64,000 nucleotides of DNA, taken from Liolophura sinensis (Eukaryota > Mollusca > Polyplacophora > Chitonida > Chitonidae). The notes beneath the pieces are model-generated. The model was given only the letters and a program-made list of their open reading frames with translations, searched no databases and was not told where the DNA came from. The translations under genes and the position numbers were made by a program. This document shows, in pieces, positions 21,238-31,340 of the stretch (positions within the stretch are counted from its first letter, which is position 1; every line of letters begins with the position of its first letter). The stretch lies in NCBI RefSeq assembly GCF_032854445.1, contig NC_088307.1:3164001-3228000 (forward strand). The letters are read 5' to 3'.

Positions 21238-22266
21238 ATGCCTAAAACGAAAGAATTATGTGGAGCCAGAAAGGCAGCCATCTTGGCACAGCTGGATACT
21301 GGATTGAGCGAGCGACAAGTGGCCAAAAAACTGAAGATCTCTAAGACAGCAGTTCATTACACCAAGAAAAAGCAAGCCGAACATGGTACTACAAAACTGC
21401 TAGCTGGTCGAGGCAGGAAACGTCTTTCTTCCCCACGAGATGACCGAGCACTCATCCGGTCCTGTATCAAGAATCGTCGTCAGACCTCCAGAGAGCTTAG
21501 AAATGAGTGGGCATTGTCAACAAATGTGACTTGTTCAGCAAGAACAGTTCGAAACCGACTTCTTGAAGCTGGTCTAAAGTCGCACAGGGCACGGAAGAAG
21601 CCCTTCATCAACGAGAGGCAGCGGAAGGCCCGCTTGCGATTTGCGAGGGATCACAAGAATTGGACTGTTGATGATTGGGCTAAAGTTCTCTTCAGTGATG
21701 AATCCAATTTTGAGTTGATGCCTACTCCAGCCAACTTACTGGTTAGGAGGAAGCCTGGGGAAGCCTACAAACCAGACTGCCTTGCTCCTACTGTAAAGCA
21801 TGGGGGTGGATCAGTGATGACCTGGGGTTGTTTCAGTATGGGTGGAACAGGACAGATGCAGTTGTGTGAAGGGAGAATGAACCAAGTCACATACAGAGCT
21901 ACTCTTGAAAACAGTCTTCTTCCATCAGCTGCTAAACTCTTTCCTGGCTCGAATGACTGGATTTTCCAACAAGAAAATGCCCCTTGCCACACGGCAAGGT
22001 CAGTTAAAACCTGGATAGAGAACCGGAACATTCGAACCATGAATTGGCTTGCTCAGTCACCTGATCTGAATCCAACTGAAAACCTGTGGAATATTATCAA
22101 GTTCAAAATGGAGAACCACAAGCCCAAAAACAAAGCAAATTTGTTCGAATTTTTGCAACAGGAATGGGCTGCTGTGACCGCAGGGCAATGTAACAAACTG
22201 GTGGAGAGCATGCCAAGGTGCATGGCTGCAGTCATCAAAAACAATGGGCATGCAATCAAGTACTAA
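21238..22266 (+). CDS. Tc1-type transposase, 342 aa, second catalytic Asp replaced by Glu
   Basis: This enzyme class binds the element's terminal repeats, excises the DNA and inserts it at TA. The ATG at 21238 (MPKTKELCGARKAAI) is chosen because it matches usual Tc1 starts; the same frame extends five codons further to a TTG. Residues about 10-45 form the first helix-turn-helix (SERQVAKKLKISKTAVHY), 57-62 the AT-hook-like GRGRKR, about 66-115 the second helix-turn-helix (CSARTVRNRLLEAGL), and 150-310 the DDE core: D154 in LFSDES, E281 in SPDLNPTEN, and the GGGSVMTWGCFS strand at 189-200. Length is normal for the family. The second catalytic residue, normally Asp in QQDN, is Glu246 (QQENAPCH). 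Spacing from 246 to 281 (34 intervening residues) is the Tc1 DD34E spacing. The gene is open throughout, but this change (GAA for GAC/GAT) would be expected to impair or abolish catalysis. No introns are needed. Confidence 0.95.
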   Translation: MPKTKELCGARKAAILAQLDTGLSERQVAKKLKISKTAVHYTKKKQAEHGTTKLLAGRGRKRLSSPRDDRALIRSCIKNRRQTSRELRNEWALSTNVTCSARTVRNRLLEAGLKSHRARKKPFINERQRKARLRFARDHKNWTVDDWAKVLFSDESNFELMPTPANLLVRRKPGEAYKPDCLAPTVKHGGGSVMTWGCFSMGGTGQMQLCEGRMNQVTYRATLENSLLPSAAKLFPGSNDWIFQQENAPCHTARSVKTWIENRNIRTMNWLAQSPDLNPTENLWNIIKFKMENHKPKNKANLFEFLQQEWAAVTAGQCNKLVESMPRCMAAVIKNNGHAIKY

Positions 22267-22436
22267 CTCCCGTGTGAGACTGAGAGTCATGTGACTACGT
22301 GACTAGGAGACAGGAGAAAAAATGAAATGCCAAAATGTTTTTGAGAATACAGTTGCCACATCTACAGATGTATGAACTTAAGTGATTTTGGTCATTGTCA
22401 AGAAAGTCATAGAGAACTGATAGATATCACCTCTTA

Positions 22437-22442
22437 AATAAA
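22437..22442 (+). terminator. Candidate polyadenylation signal of the transposase gene
   Basis: AATAAA occurs 171 nt after the stop codon and inside the element, upstream of the right terminal repeat. Confidence 0.4.
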
Positions 22443-22574
22443 ACCCTTATGAACTATTTCTGTTTTCATCACTTTCTTTGCCCAAACAAATGTTCCTTCA
22501 GTTGTGCAAGGTTTTAAAATGAACAAGAAATGGGAGAAAGCAAGGGTGGTCTTATAATTTTTTCCATGACTGTA

Positions 22575-23650
22575 TGTAATACTCTTTGTTTTTCTTCTGT
22601 TTGAGAATAGTTTGCCATTACACTTGACACACGCCTTTAACTGAAAAATCCTCACTGCTATATAGAGACATACCTAAAAACAACATATCTTTACCAGTGA
22701 CTTTAAAATACATCCAGTCAGTCTATTCAATCCTTACAAATACAACGCGAGCCATTTGTCATCGGTGTTTTACTTTCGAATGAGATACAAATGACGCAAG
22801 CCGCAGTAAATACAGGCATAAAAAATTGTGTCAAGTCCACTATAGTCCACTACGCTTAATTGGTGCACAAGATTTTTCCGATTATGCCACAGCTGATTTT
22901 ACTTAGGCTAAAGTTGTTTGAGATTCTGTTTTTGCTTTACTTCAAACCTTGCCTCACACCTTCCATGATATTCGCCTCGTTATCCAGGCTTAACCACATT
23001 GTCAAACAGGCATATTATCGTACTCTCTGTCCACAGTGGAGGCTGGATTCGCAGTTAATGAGATTGCCATCTTTAAGATACCTTATTACCGTCAACTGGA
23101 TGTTATTCCGCGTACCGCAAGCCCCTGCAATTCAATATGCTGGACCAGGTTCAATAGTAAATGAACGATGAATGTGTAGAGATGGATTGCGGTCATTTCG
23201 CAGATTTTCAAGTTAGAAATAAGTGATTGGAATAAAAGAAGTGTTTGGTTGTTTAACGAGAGGGATGTTTGATTTAAGATTAGAACAGTCTTAAAGATCC
23301 GTGAGAGAATCAATGTAAATATGCCGGAATTGCTGGAGTCTTCTGCTCACGTTCCTCGGCCCTTCTGGACATTACCGCCATCGACGGGAATTGTTCCCGG
23401 CACGAAGAGTTAACAGGCCAGCGGACGACTGCTGCATTCCAAAACAGATGGAAATCTATGTCAAACACCTTCGGTCAGGACGTCCAGTGTGTTAATCGAT
23501 TTACCGAAGTTTCCCAGGACTTTTTTTTTATTATGTAACGTCTCCAAAGACGGCGGATCGTAATTCATCGAAGTGGTCTCCCTTAAGACAGTAGCTCTCT
23601 AGTCTTGATAGTATCACGCTCATTCGTCTCCAGGGCAAAGATACACACAT
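22575..23650 (+). repeat. Unit blocks L1 and L2, forward copy
   Basis: L1 (about 22730-23125) has TTCCATGATATTCGCCTC, ATCCAGGCTTAACCACATTGT-type words, TCCACAGTGGAGGCTGGATT, and TGGATGTTATTCCGCGTACC. L2 (about 23290-23640) has GTTCCCGGCACGAAGAGTTA, CCAAAACAGATGGAAA, ACGGCGGATCGTAATTCATC and GTAGCTCTCTAGTCTTGA. Both recur at 28000-28800, 40750-41770 and 51640-52440. A 103-codon frame over L1 (22860-23171) is alignable with frames at 48586 and 51784 (see findings) but I recognise no protein. A 27-bp direct duplication (ATACACACATAACATTATAC...) lies at 23640-23694. Confidence 0.8.
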
Positions 23651-23694
23651 AACATTATACAGCCGAGATACACACATAACATTATACAGCCGAG

Positions 23695-23948
23695 GGGTTA
23701 GCACGTCAGCGCGCCACAATGACTCAGAAGCCTCCAACCAGTGCGTTCGCACATTGTTCAAGTCTAGCTCATGCTGGTTACCTCTCCAGTCGCATGTGGC
23801 AAGGCCTTCTGTCAGCAACCTGTGGATAGTCACGGGTTTCCCCCGGACTCGGTTTCCCGGTTTCCTCCCACCATAACGCTGGTAGCCGTCGTATAAGTGA
23901 AATATTCTTCAGTACGGCGTAAAACACCAATCAGATAGATAAATAAGA
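23695..23948 (+). repeat. SINE family 1, nearly full length, diverged
   Basis: GGGGTTAGCACGTC-type A region, B region TTCAAGTCTAGCTCATGCTG, GTCACGGGTTTCCCCCGGAC, CGTCGTATAAGTGAAATATT and a (GATA/AATA) tail are in the usual order. The first bases of the head are missing. Confidence 0.85.
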
Positions 23949-23954
23949 ACAATT

Positions 23955-24420
23955 ACACACAGAAGATATAATACTGAAGTTATTTTGCGTAGACAACAGC
24001 ATTTGTCAACATAGAACAGCTGTGAAAATCAGGTTTTCGCAGTCTTTCCAGCGTGCCGTTGATCTCATCTTAGGACAGAATAAAATAAAGTCGACTTTTT
24101 AAACTAGACGGCGTAATGAAGTACAGTTATCCTCTGTGTGCAGGGAAGCGAGGACATATAAAGACCATAGAGTTGTTTGTTCACAATCTATCCTGGGCCT
24201 TAATTCATCGTGTTCATACTGATGCCATCTTAAGCCTCTATTGTGTAATAAGAAAAGGAATTAGATTTTGAAACGAATAAGTGTTCATGTTGCTGGCTAC
24301 CATTTATAATATCGGATTAGGGACATAAATAGATGTCTTATGTTTACCTTTATCACATTCTAGAATGACTTATTACGTTGTGGCAGCACTTGGTATGTAT
24401 AAAACATATACTAATTCTTA
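23955..24420 (+). repeat. Unit block L3, forward copy
   Basis: CTGAAGTTATTTTGCGTAGA, CAGCATTTGTCAACA, GGTTTTCGCAGTCTTT and TTTTTAAACTAGACGGCGTAA align with 29140-29290. Shorter versions lie at 41875-41950 and 52550-52620. Confidence 0.75.
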
Positions 24421-24513
24421 GACGTAGTATTCGAGAACTAGGAGTATACTAAAGAAAGGCACATATAAGCAGCATAATTGTCTCTATCAACTGGTGTAGG
24501 ATTTGCTTTACAG

Positions 24514-24780
24514 TTTGAATTCGCTGTGAAATGCCTGTTCAGTGCACCGTACCTTGACTATGACATAAAAGCTTTCTGGTTGACAGACATCTACAGCGTA
24601 TTCACAGCTCCGTCTGCATTCACCCAGGTAGACAAAACAGTTTTGAGCTAACCGTATTTGTTGTTCGTAAGCAATCGATTACACCGGCATACATTCCGCT
24701 AAAATAAGCTCAGTAGACGAAATTGTGAGTTCATGGCCTAGCTACCCGGATGTGATGGCTAACAGCGCCATGACGTCATA
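24514..24780 (+). other. E block: exon-like segment with splice acceptor and donor, plus YPDVM block
   Basis: 24514-24627 is 114 bp (38 codons, phase 0 at both ends) and reads FEFAVKCLFSAPYLDYDIKA then FWLTDIYSVFTAPSAFTQ with no stop. It is preceded by TTTGCTTTACAG, a good acceptor, and followed by GTAGAC after CCAG, a good donor. The composition looks protein-like rather than low-complexity. Diverged copies at 11306 and 12057 have lost the acceptor; a partial copy at about 49090-49200 keeps CTCAG-GTAGAG. Downstream, 24728-24770 reads SSWPSYPDVMANS. The segment could be a real exon of an unrecognised gene or a chance exon-like stretch in a repeat. Confidence 0.4.
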
Positions 24781-24837
24781 ATCCGGCTGGTCGGTAATCC
24801 GTCTGTGATTACTCACTGCATAATGGGCTTTCAGATT

Positions 24838-25012
24838 CGATTTTCTTGTCAGGTAAACGCTATTACGTCCAGCAATTCACAGCGAATGACACAATCGATC
24901 TTGGGCCAATTCCATCGCTACCCGCTCAGCCATATTCTCTATTTACGGGTCGTGTAACAGAAAATCGATTACTGGACATAGGAGACATTGTTTATGGGTT
25001 TTGAGTGGCAAA
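24838..25012 (+). repeat. S block copy 4 (open frame)
   Basis: Frame TCG ATT TTC TTG TCA GGT AAA reads SIFLSGKRYYVQQFTANDT, IDLGPIPSLPAQPYSL and TENRLLDIGDIVYGF, then a TGA. It is nearly identical in its 3' half to copy 2. Confidence 0.6.
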
Positions 25013-25144
25013 GTGCACACATGTGAAACATGAAAAGCTTTTAGATAATTTTCCAACGAAAGGTGAGAAAGTTGTAAAACAGCAGCAATATGAGTACAAA
25101 AGTTGGTAAAACTTCACAATTGTTAAGCAACACAAAACCAGATA

Positions 25145-25620
25145 TGTAGACTGTTGACAGTACAGAATCGAGTCTGCGCACTCACTGACAAAGGCGAGTT
25201 GGCTTAGAACCAATAGAGGTGTACTAATACTAAAATACTAATGTATTGGAATGTAATGTTATATTTAACTTCTAACAAGAAAAAAGCATACCCTGATATA
25301 CCGGGTGTATCAATGAGCGGATGCAATCCTTCCCATCAGCTTTTTCCCTGTTTGCAGCGCTCATTTGACAAGACGCTTTCAGAATCGATTTTATGGTCAT
25401 GTACACTGCATTACATCAAGCAATTCACAACGAATGACACTGTGTATCTCTGGCCAATTCCTCTAGAAAGCCAATCAGCCATAAGGTGTGTTTACGGGTC
25501 ACGGCGCACACTATCGTTTATCTCTACGATCGGGTACATTCCGACCACAAAGAAAAGAGTTTTCATGATATTCATAGCAAGCGTATTTTCCTCGTTGTCT
25601 TTGTCTTAGTCACTACTTGA
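25145..25620 (+). repeat. Unit segment with S block copy 5
   Basis: ACAGAATCGAGTCTGCGCAC corresponds to 16442-16461, and 25379-25540 to S copy 3 (16867-17040). The S frame here is open: SILWSCTLHYIKQFTTNDTV then YLWPIPLESQ. The SINE found at 16488-16695 is absent here, so that SINE inserted after the duplication. Confidence 0.65.
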
Positions 25621-25799
25621 GATACTAACGTTCTTTGGGGATTGATATAAATGTTCGTCACTAGGACGTATGATATTTGTGAGATAAAGTTAGAATAGGG
25701 AAACCGTCATCGATACAACAAATCACTTAGAGGGATAAAGACAGTGCTACAGAAATGGTTCAAGAAATATGATAAAATCTTGAGCACCTTAAATCGAAA

Positions 25800-27450
25800 C
25801 CGACTGTTACGTTTTTAGCTCGGTATACTCAGATACTTATCTGACACATGTGCATTGTTGTATACCTCCCCATGATATCGATTGATTGATTGATTTGACT
25901 GGAGCTGCAAGCCGTACTTTGTTACCCCAGTAACCCTTTACTCCCTAGAAACATGCCCATATATAAAGCCTGTCGTAGTGTTATACTCCATTCCTTTTGA
26001 ATGCTGTCAGAATACAAAGATATAGAAAGTTGAGAAGGCTCATGGAGCTCAAAGGAAACTTATTGTTACGACATATGTGTAATAAACAGAAAAGTTGCAA
26101 ATGTTTAGCGCATATTGTCAGTCATATTTTCTTCAAAGGCAAAATATATTCTTTGAAAATGAAACCAACAATATCTGGATTATTATTTCATTATTATCTA
26201 ACTGAAATCCCTTTATAAGTCTTATAAATAGACATCAAACAGTTTTTGATCTTCAAAAGGGAATCTCTATAGAGTATTACAGTTCAATGCACTTTCAGTC
26301 TTTATGTGCAGCTCTGTAGTGTTTTAATAAACATTGTGGATTGTTTTTGTATTCATTGTTACTATCGAGGACAGTCTTTTCGTTACTCAGGTAGATGAAA
26401 CGTGCTCATTTCGGTGTGTTGCCCAAACCACAAAGTAACGTTTCATCTCAAACACGATGTAAAGAGAAATCATACCGATAGCGTTCTAATCGATCAGTTA
26501 TTTCATAAAGTGGGCAAAGCAACTGCTAGTTGTCCCTGTTCAAAGGACAAGCGCAGGGTTTTGCTTCTAAAAACGCACGTTGCCACAAACCGCAAACCGG
26601 CACGACCTTCGATTTTCATTTGCTGTGCGCTTTTTGATCAGCATCATACAATATAGATGAAATTGTTAACCGGCTAAAACTGATGTTCTGTGAAAATGAA
26701 GAGAAATGATAGGTGGGTCATGGAAAAATGTATAGAGTCAAAGGCATACACTGTAGAGAGTCATTTAGCAGAAATGCCTTATAATGACACAATCAATGCC
26801 GACAGAACTTGCACGAGCAGCCGTCATTATATAATCACGCCATTACTTTACAAGCCTCAGTCGTTCTAAAGTTGACATCAATGGACTTCAGAATAAATCC
26901 TTTGAAAAAGTCTTAGTACATGAGCTTCGATCAAAGAAAACACAGATATTTATAGAAGAAGATTGTTTATGAACCCAGACGGTCAAATTGTTTCCTCCGT
27001 GGTATATTTGTTCTGGGTAAGCAGTCTGGTGTCAATCTACATTCCCTGTGACAACAAACGTTCTATAGCTCAGATAAGATCTCAGTCGTGAGTTGTCCCA
27101 TCGGACAGATTGCATTTTAGCTGAAATTCGATACAGAATGTAATATTGTTTATATTTATCAGAACTTTATTGATTTCTTACTTCATAAATGTAGAAAAAA
27201 GAGAAAAAGCCCTTTGTTGTTATTTAGCACAAAAAGTGGCGTTTTAAAATTGTTGGTCGGATTCCGGCTATGGTGGCGCCATTGATCAATTTGTTAAAGG
27301 CAGCTTTTGATGTACATCGCGTGTTATAATAGGTCGCCGGGCAATATCGATAGAATACATCAAGTGAACAACAGGGCTTATTCTGTAAGAGCAATGGGAT
27401 GTTACACAAACAGAGGGTATATGACGAAATAAGCAGTTGTGTCATACCGT
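25800..27450 (+). repeat. Unit block M, forward copy, with remnant of an old SINE
   Basis: Collinear with 17480-18558 and 19391-20345. The remnant of the shared SINE insertion is at 25878-25925 ((GATT)n plus GCAAGCCGTACTTTG), after which about 370 bp present in the first copy are missing. The GC-rich insert of 18559-19390 is absent. Open frames here (25997-26218, 26402-26656) are not conserved between the copies. Confidence 0.8.
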
Positions 27451-27584
27451 ACCTCAGAGGGTATGCACAGCTTCACTGCAGTTTTTTTTTACATAATCCT
27501 GTTTAAGTCATGGCGCTAGGAGGTGAGTAATTTGCTACTATTTAGGCATTTACATAACTCTCAGAATAATACCTTAACTGACTT

Positions 27585-27740
27585 TAAAGGTCAGTTAAAG
27601 GTCTTCCAGCAGCCTGCGGAAGGTCGTGGGTTTCCCCTGGGCTCTGTCCGGTTTCCTCCCAACATAATGATGGCTTCCGTCGAATAAGTGAAATATTCTT
27701 GAGTACGGCGTAAAACATCAAATAAAATAAATAAATCAAA
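27585..27740 (+). repeat. SINE family 1, 3' part
   Basis: CAGCAGCCTGCGGAAGGTCG, GGGCTCTGTCCGGTTTCC, ATAAGTGAAATATTCTTGAG and an (AAAT)n tail match the SINE tail; the head is missing. Confidence 0.9.
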
Positions 27741-27799
27741 TCAAATTTTACTTTATCACAAGACACATTAAAGCGGCACATAATTAACAATGAAATACT

Positions 27800-28830
27800 G
27801 ATCAAAACACATTTAACAATCAGCCTGTCAATGCAATCGTTACAAGTACAACGCGTGCCATTTGCTATCGGTACAAATGCGACACAAATTACGTTAGCGG
27901 CAGCAAATTCATAGCCCTTAATGTAATTGAAGACGCGTAAATAATTGTATGAACAGTATCTCTTTTTTTGTCCAGTTAATTGTCGTTTAAACCCTTAACT
28001 GGTGCACAGGATTTTTCGGATTACGCTACAACTGATTCTATTCTAGGCTAAAGTTGTTTGAGATTCTATTTTTTTGCTTTACTTCAAATCCTGCCTTAAG
28101 CCTTCCATGATATTCGCCTCATTAGCCTGGCCTAATCACTTTGTCAGACAGAAGCATTAAGGTATTGTCTGTGTCCACAGCAGAGGTTGGATCTGTAGCT
28201 CATGAAATCATTGCTCTCTTTCAGATACCTTGTTACCGCCAAATGGATGTTATTCCCCGAAGCGCGAGCTACTGCAACTCAATATTCTAGATCAGATCTA
28301 GAAGCAAATAATCGATGAATGTGTTTAGATCGACTTCAGCTTTTTGACAGATTTTAAAAATTCAGTAATTGGAATAAAGAAAGTGTTCGGCTATTTAATG
28401 AGAGGAAAACTTTTAGTTAAGTGATTGGATTGTAAGATACTTCTCGCTATTTACCAAGAGGAGAATCTTTTAGTTAAACGTGAACACAGTTTAAGGATCA
28501 ACGAGACATGTTGGAGTCTTCTACTCACGTTCCTAAGCCTTTCTGAACATTACAGCCATTAACAGGAATTGTTAACGGCACGAGGAGTTAACGACTGCTG
28601 CATTCCAAAACAGATGGAATTCAATGTTAAAGACCTTCAGTAAGAGCGTCCAGCGTGTGTGCTAATCGATATACCGAGAATTCCCAGCTCTTCTTAATTA
28701 CGTAACCTCTCCAAAGACGGCGGATAGTAATTCATCTCTTTGATCTCCCTTAAGACTGCAGCTCTCTAGCCTTGACAGTATCACCCGTTTTTGTCTAGTT
28801 TAGAACCCAATGGGGTTTAAATTGTAGCAA
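27800..28830 (+). repeat. Unit blocks L1 and L2, forward copy
   Basis: L1 words: GCACAGGATTTTTCGGATTA, CTTCCATGATATTCGCCTCA, GGATGTTATTCCCCG. L2 words: GGAGTCTTCTACTCACGTTC, CCAAAACAGATGGAA, ACGGCGGATAGTAATTCATC, GCAGCTCTCTAGCCTTGACA. Reading frames of L1 contain stops here, unlike the copies at 22860, 48586 and 51784. Confidence 0.8.
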
Positions 28831-28929
28831 TAAGTATGCGGCACCACCCGACTATTGCCCAGAAAGGGTCTCCAGTACAAAGGTAGCCGCATAACATTAT
28901 GCAGTTCTTCAAGACGATTAATACACGTA

Positions 28930-29118
28930 GGGGCTCCATGGCCGAAGGTGGGGGATGGGGTGGGGTGGGGATGGGGTGGGGGTGGGAGTGGGTGGGTGGG
29001 TGAGGGGAGTCAACAAGGCGGTCGTTGTAAGTTCAAGTCCAGCTCATGCTGACCTTCCTTGGATAAGTGAAATATTCTCCAGTACGGAGTAAAACACCAA
29101 TCAAATAAATGAATACAG
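28930..29118 (+). repeat. SINE family 1 with guanine-rich expansion and internal deletion
   Basis: The head (GGGGCTCCATGGCCG) is followed by a roughly 65-bp run of G-runs separated by T or A (28945-29010), then AAGTTCAAGTCCAGCTCATG (B box), a short TGACCTTCCT, and directly GGATAAGTGAAATATTCTCC with an (AAAT)n tail. About 100 bp of the body is missing, and the G-rich tract replaces the sequence between the A and B boxes. Confidence 0.85.
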
Positions 29119-29129
29119 GAGTTATACAC

Positions 29130-29525
29130 GTAAGGTAAAATTTTGAAGTTTTGCTGTTGAAGCGAACAGCATTGGTCAACAAAGAACTGCTAATTATTGT
29201 GAAGCGCGGGTTTTCGCACTTTTTACAGTGTACCCTTGATCTCATCAAATAAAGACCACTTTTTAAACTAGACAGAGTAACAGAGTGCACTTCGGAAACT
29301 ATCTTAGGCCGTAATACACCGTATTTGTACTTGTACGATCTTAAACATGTATTTTGTCATAAGACAAAACAATTACACTGTGATCAGAGAAAGGTGGCTG
29401 ACTAATATTTACCTCTACAATATTGGACCAGGAACTCATAAAGTTGTCTGTATTTATCTTAATCAAATTTCAGAATTACCTTTGTGACGACATTTGATGT
29501 GTGCAAAATAAATACTCAATTAAAA
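29130..29525 (+). repeat. Unit block L3, forward copy
   Basis: TTTTGAAGTTTTGCTGTTGA, CAGCATTGGTCAACA, GCGGGTTTTCGCACTTTTTA and CTTTTTAAACTAGACAGAG match 23970-24110. Confidence 0.75.
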
Positions 29526-29780
29526 ACGCTGTTAAAAACGTTTGAACGATTAAGACTGTACAAGTACATCCCACATTAAAATTCCTTATAGGGGCCCTGG
29601 GTGTACGCATTTACAGAATAAATTACGCGTTACATGAAGCTCTCGGATCACTTGGAACAAAAGCACTTTTGCCCCGTTGTCAGTAAATAACGATTCAGCA
29701 TTGCTCTGATTTGCTAATTTATACGCCATTTCAAATTTACCTCTCTCACTCCTTCCACCTCCTCTCACCGCTGAGATGCC
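29526..29780. other. Short unassigned spacer
   Basis: No recognisable feature. Confidence 0.3.
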
Positions 29781-29782
29781 AG

Positions 29783-29992
29783 TTTTATTTATTTATTTAT
29801 TTGATTGGTGTTTTACGCCGTACTCAAGAATATTTCACTTATACGACGGCGGTCAGCATTATGGTGGGTGGAAACTGGGTAGAGCCCGGGGGAAACCCAC
29901 GACCATCCGCAGGCTGTTGACAGACCTTCTCACGTACTGCAGGAGAGGAAGCCAGCATGAGCTGGACTTGAACTCACAGCGAGCCAGTTTTG
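29783..29992 (-). repeat. SINE family 1, minus orientation, head truncated
   Basis: (ATTT)n, GATTGGTGTTTTACGCCGTA, TTCACTTATACGACGGCGGT, CCACGACCATCCGCAGGC, GAGGAAGCCAGCATGAGCTG and TTGAACTCACAGCGA are present. The head is cut just before the decayed Tc1-like element and its hairpin. Confidence 0.92.
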
Positions 29993-30016
29993 TGTTTCAT
30001 TATCTAGTCACATACA

Positions 30017-30080
30017 TTTCTCGTCAGTCTTGGCATTAGGTTGTAATGCCTTACAACCTAATGCCAAGACTGGCGAGAAA
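30017..30080. repeat. 30-bp inverted repeat with 4-nt loop
   Basis: The left arm 30017-30046 (starting TTTCTCGTCAGTCTTGG) is the reverse complement of the right arm 30051-30080 (starting TTACAACCTAATGCC) with one mismatch in 30. The TGCC loop is 4 nt. The right arm overlaps the start of the decayed transposase. Confidence 0.95.
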
Positions 30081-30775
30081 TCAACGTTGGCATGCTTGTG
30101 ACAGAATTAACGCAGCGGATGCATCACAAAAACACCACGGAAGCGCTCACGAAACGCCAGAGAATTTTTCATGATGTAAGAGATCGTCCGCAATCAAGAC
30201 GTCCATGAGTAATGATACCTGCTCAAGATGGGTGGATTCGTTTCACACAACTGAGAAGGACGTAAATGCGTATATCGTTGTCGGGGCGAGCGTTATGTGT
30301 TGCACAGTGAAACCGTGTTGGCAGCGAGTCAGTCATGGTGTGAGGGTTGTTTAACATTTTGCCACTGTACTCCTGTCCTTGTTGTTGACCGTGACTTGAA
30401 TGCTGCAGCTTACCGAGATCACATCCTTCAACCCGTTTTTGCCCCTTTCGTGCAGCCCTACGGCCCCGGGGTCACATTTGGACAGAGGAATGCTCATCCC
30501 CATACGACTCGAGTGGCAGGATCATTCATAGTTGCTAACACCTTTCATGTGGACCCTTGGCCCTCAAATTCACCTGATTTACCACCTGTTCTGATGGACT
30601 GACGCTAGAGACGAAACGTCTCGAGTCCCAAAACATTGACGCAATGGCTGAAGACCTAACCAGGATCTGAGCAGAGAATCCGCAAACGTTCCTGCTCGTC
30701 TGGTGACTTCAGTGAGACGTAGGCGCACATAAACTATCGATGTCCATGGTGGACACAACTGTTATTGAGCTTGCC
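30061..30775 (+). pseudogene. Decayed Tc1-like transposase of a second subfamily
   Basis: Segments in changing frames reproduce a Tc1-like protein in order: VRDRPQSRRP (30176-30205), an in-frame stop, then PAQDGWIRFTQLRRT; then, in the 101-codon frame 30297-30602, VLVVDRDLNAAAYRDHILQP, VFAPFVQPYGPGVTF, GQRNAHPHTTRV and WPSNSPDLPPV. Family knowledge: the last two correspond to QQDNARPHTARV and the SPDLxPIE motif, so the second catalytic Asp is Arg here and the region of the final Glu is broken. Downstream words (ETKRLES, near 30610) resemble the C-terminal helix region. Stops and frame changes make it non-functional. No terminal repeats could be assigned. Confidence 0.85.
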
Positions 30776-31340
30776 AACCTTCATTTTGACCCTTCCTCAA
30801 TTTTTTTTAAATCACGTTAGCGACGTGACATGAATAACCATTTTTATCTGCTCGGTGACAATGGGTTGTTCTTCGACCATGAATAGACAACAAAGACAGC
30901 ATGTATATAAAAATGGAAGAAAAATATATTTATATCCTCGCACAGCTACTTTGTTGAGTGAGTATATAATAAATCTTAAACAGAGACTTCGAAAACACCA
31001 AAGTATGCTTAAGGAAAAGAGATATAAGTTAAGAGTCAACATACTCTCAAATGTCACACTAGTTGAATACAGTTGTTCACCATTTAGCATGTTATGTGCA
31101 CATTCGTTTAAACAATTAATTAGGCAGGCCTGCTGGCGCCTAAAGTGAGGAAATCTCCCATCTGGATATTTAGTAAAAATAAGAAGACAATATTTGAAGG
31201 AAAATGGCCGTATGTGTTTAATCTGGCATAGCTCCTTTTGCTTTTCTACGGATATTATCCCCTACTCTAGGACTTTACTGTTTACGGTAACCTTGAAGGT
31301 CTCTTCAGTCTCTTCAGTTGTTTACACCGCGTGGGCATCG
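30776..31340. other. No recognisable feature
   Basis: AT-rich sequence. Overlapping frames of 92-97 codons on opposite strands (30812-31148) show no recognisable protein. Confidence 0.35.

Larger units (their letters stand above)
20915..22572 (+). mobile_element. Complete Tc1/mariner-superfamily DNA transposon
   Basis: The 1658-bp element is flanked by TA dinucleotides (20913-20914 and 22573-22574), the Tc1/mariner target-site duplication. Both ends start with CAGTCATGGAAAAAATTAT and stay similar over about 66 bp, including a shared inner TTTCTTGTTCATTTTAA word. It carries one transposase gene in an uninterrupted frame. Two 35-bp direct repeats lie at 21121-21155 and 21156-21190, a TATA-like TTTATATATT at 21191, and AATAAA at 22437. 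It sits inside unit sequence and is probably the youngest transposon in the window, because its frame is intact. Confidence 0.96.
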
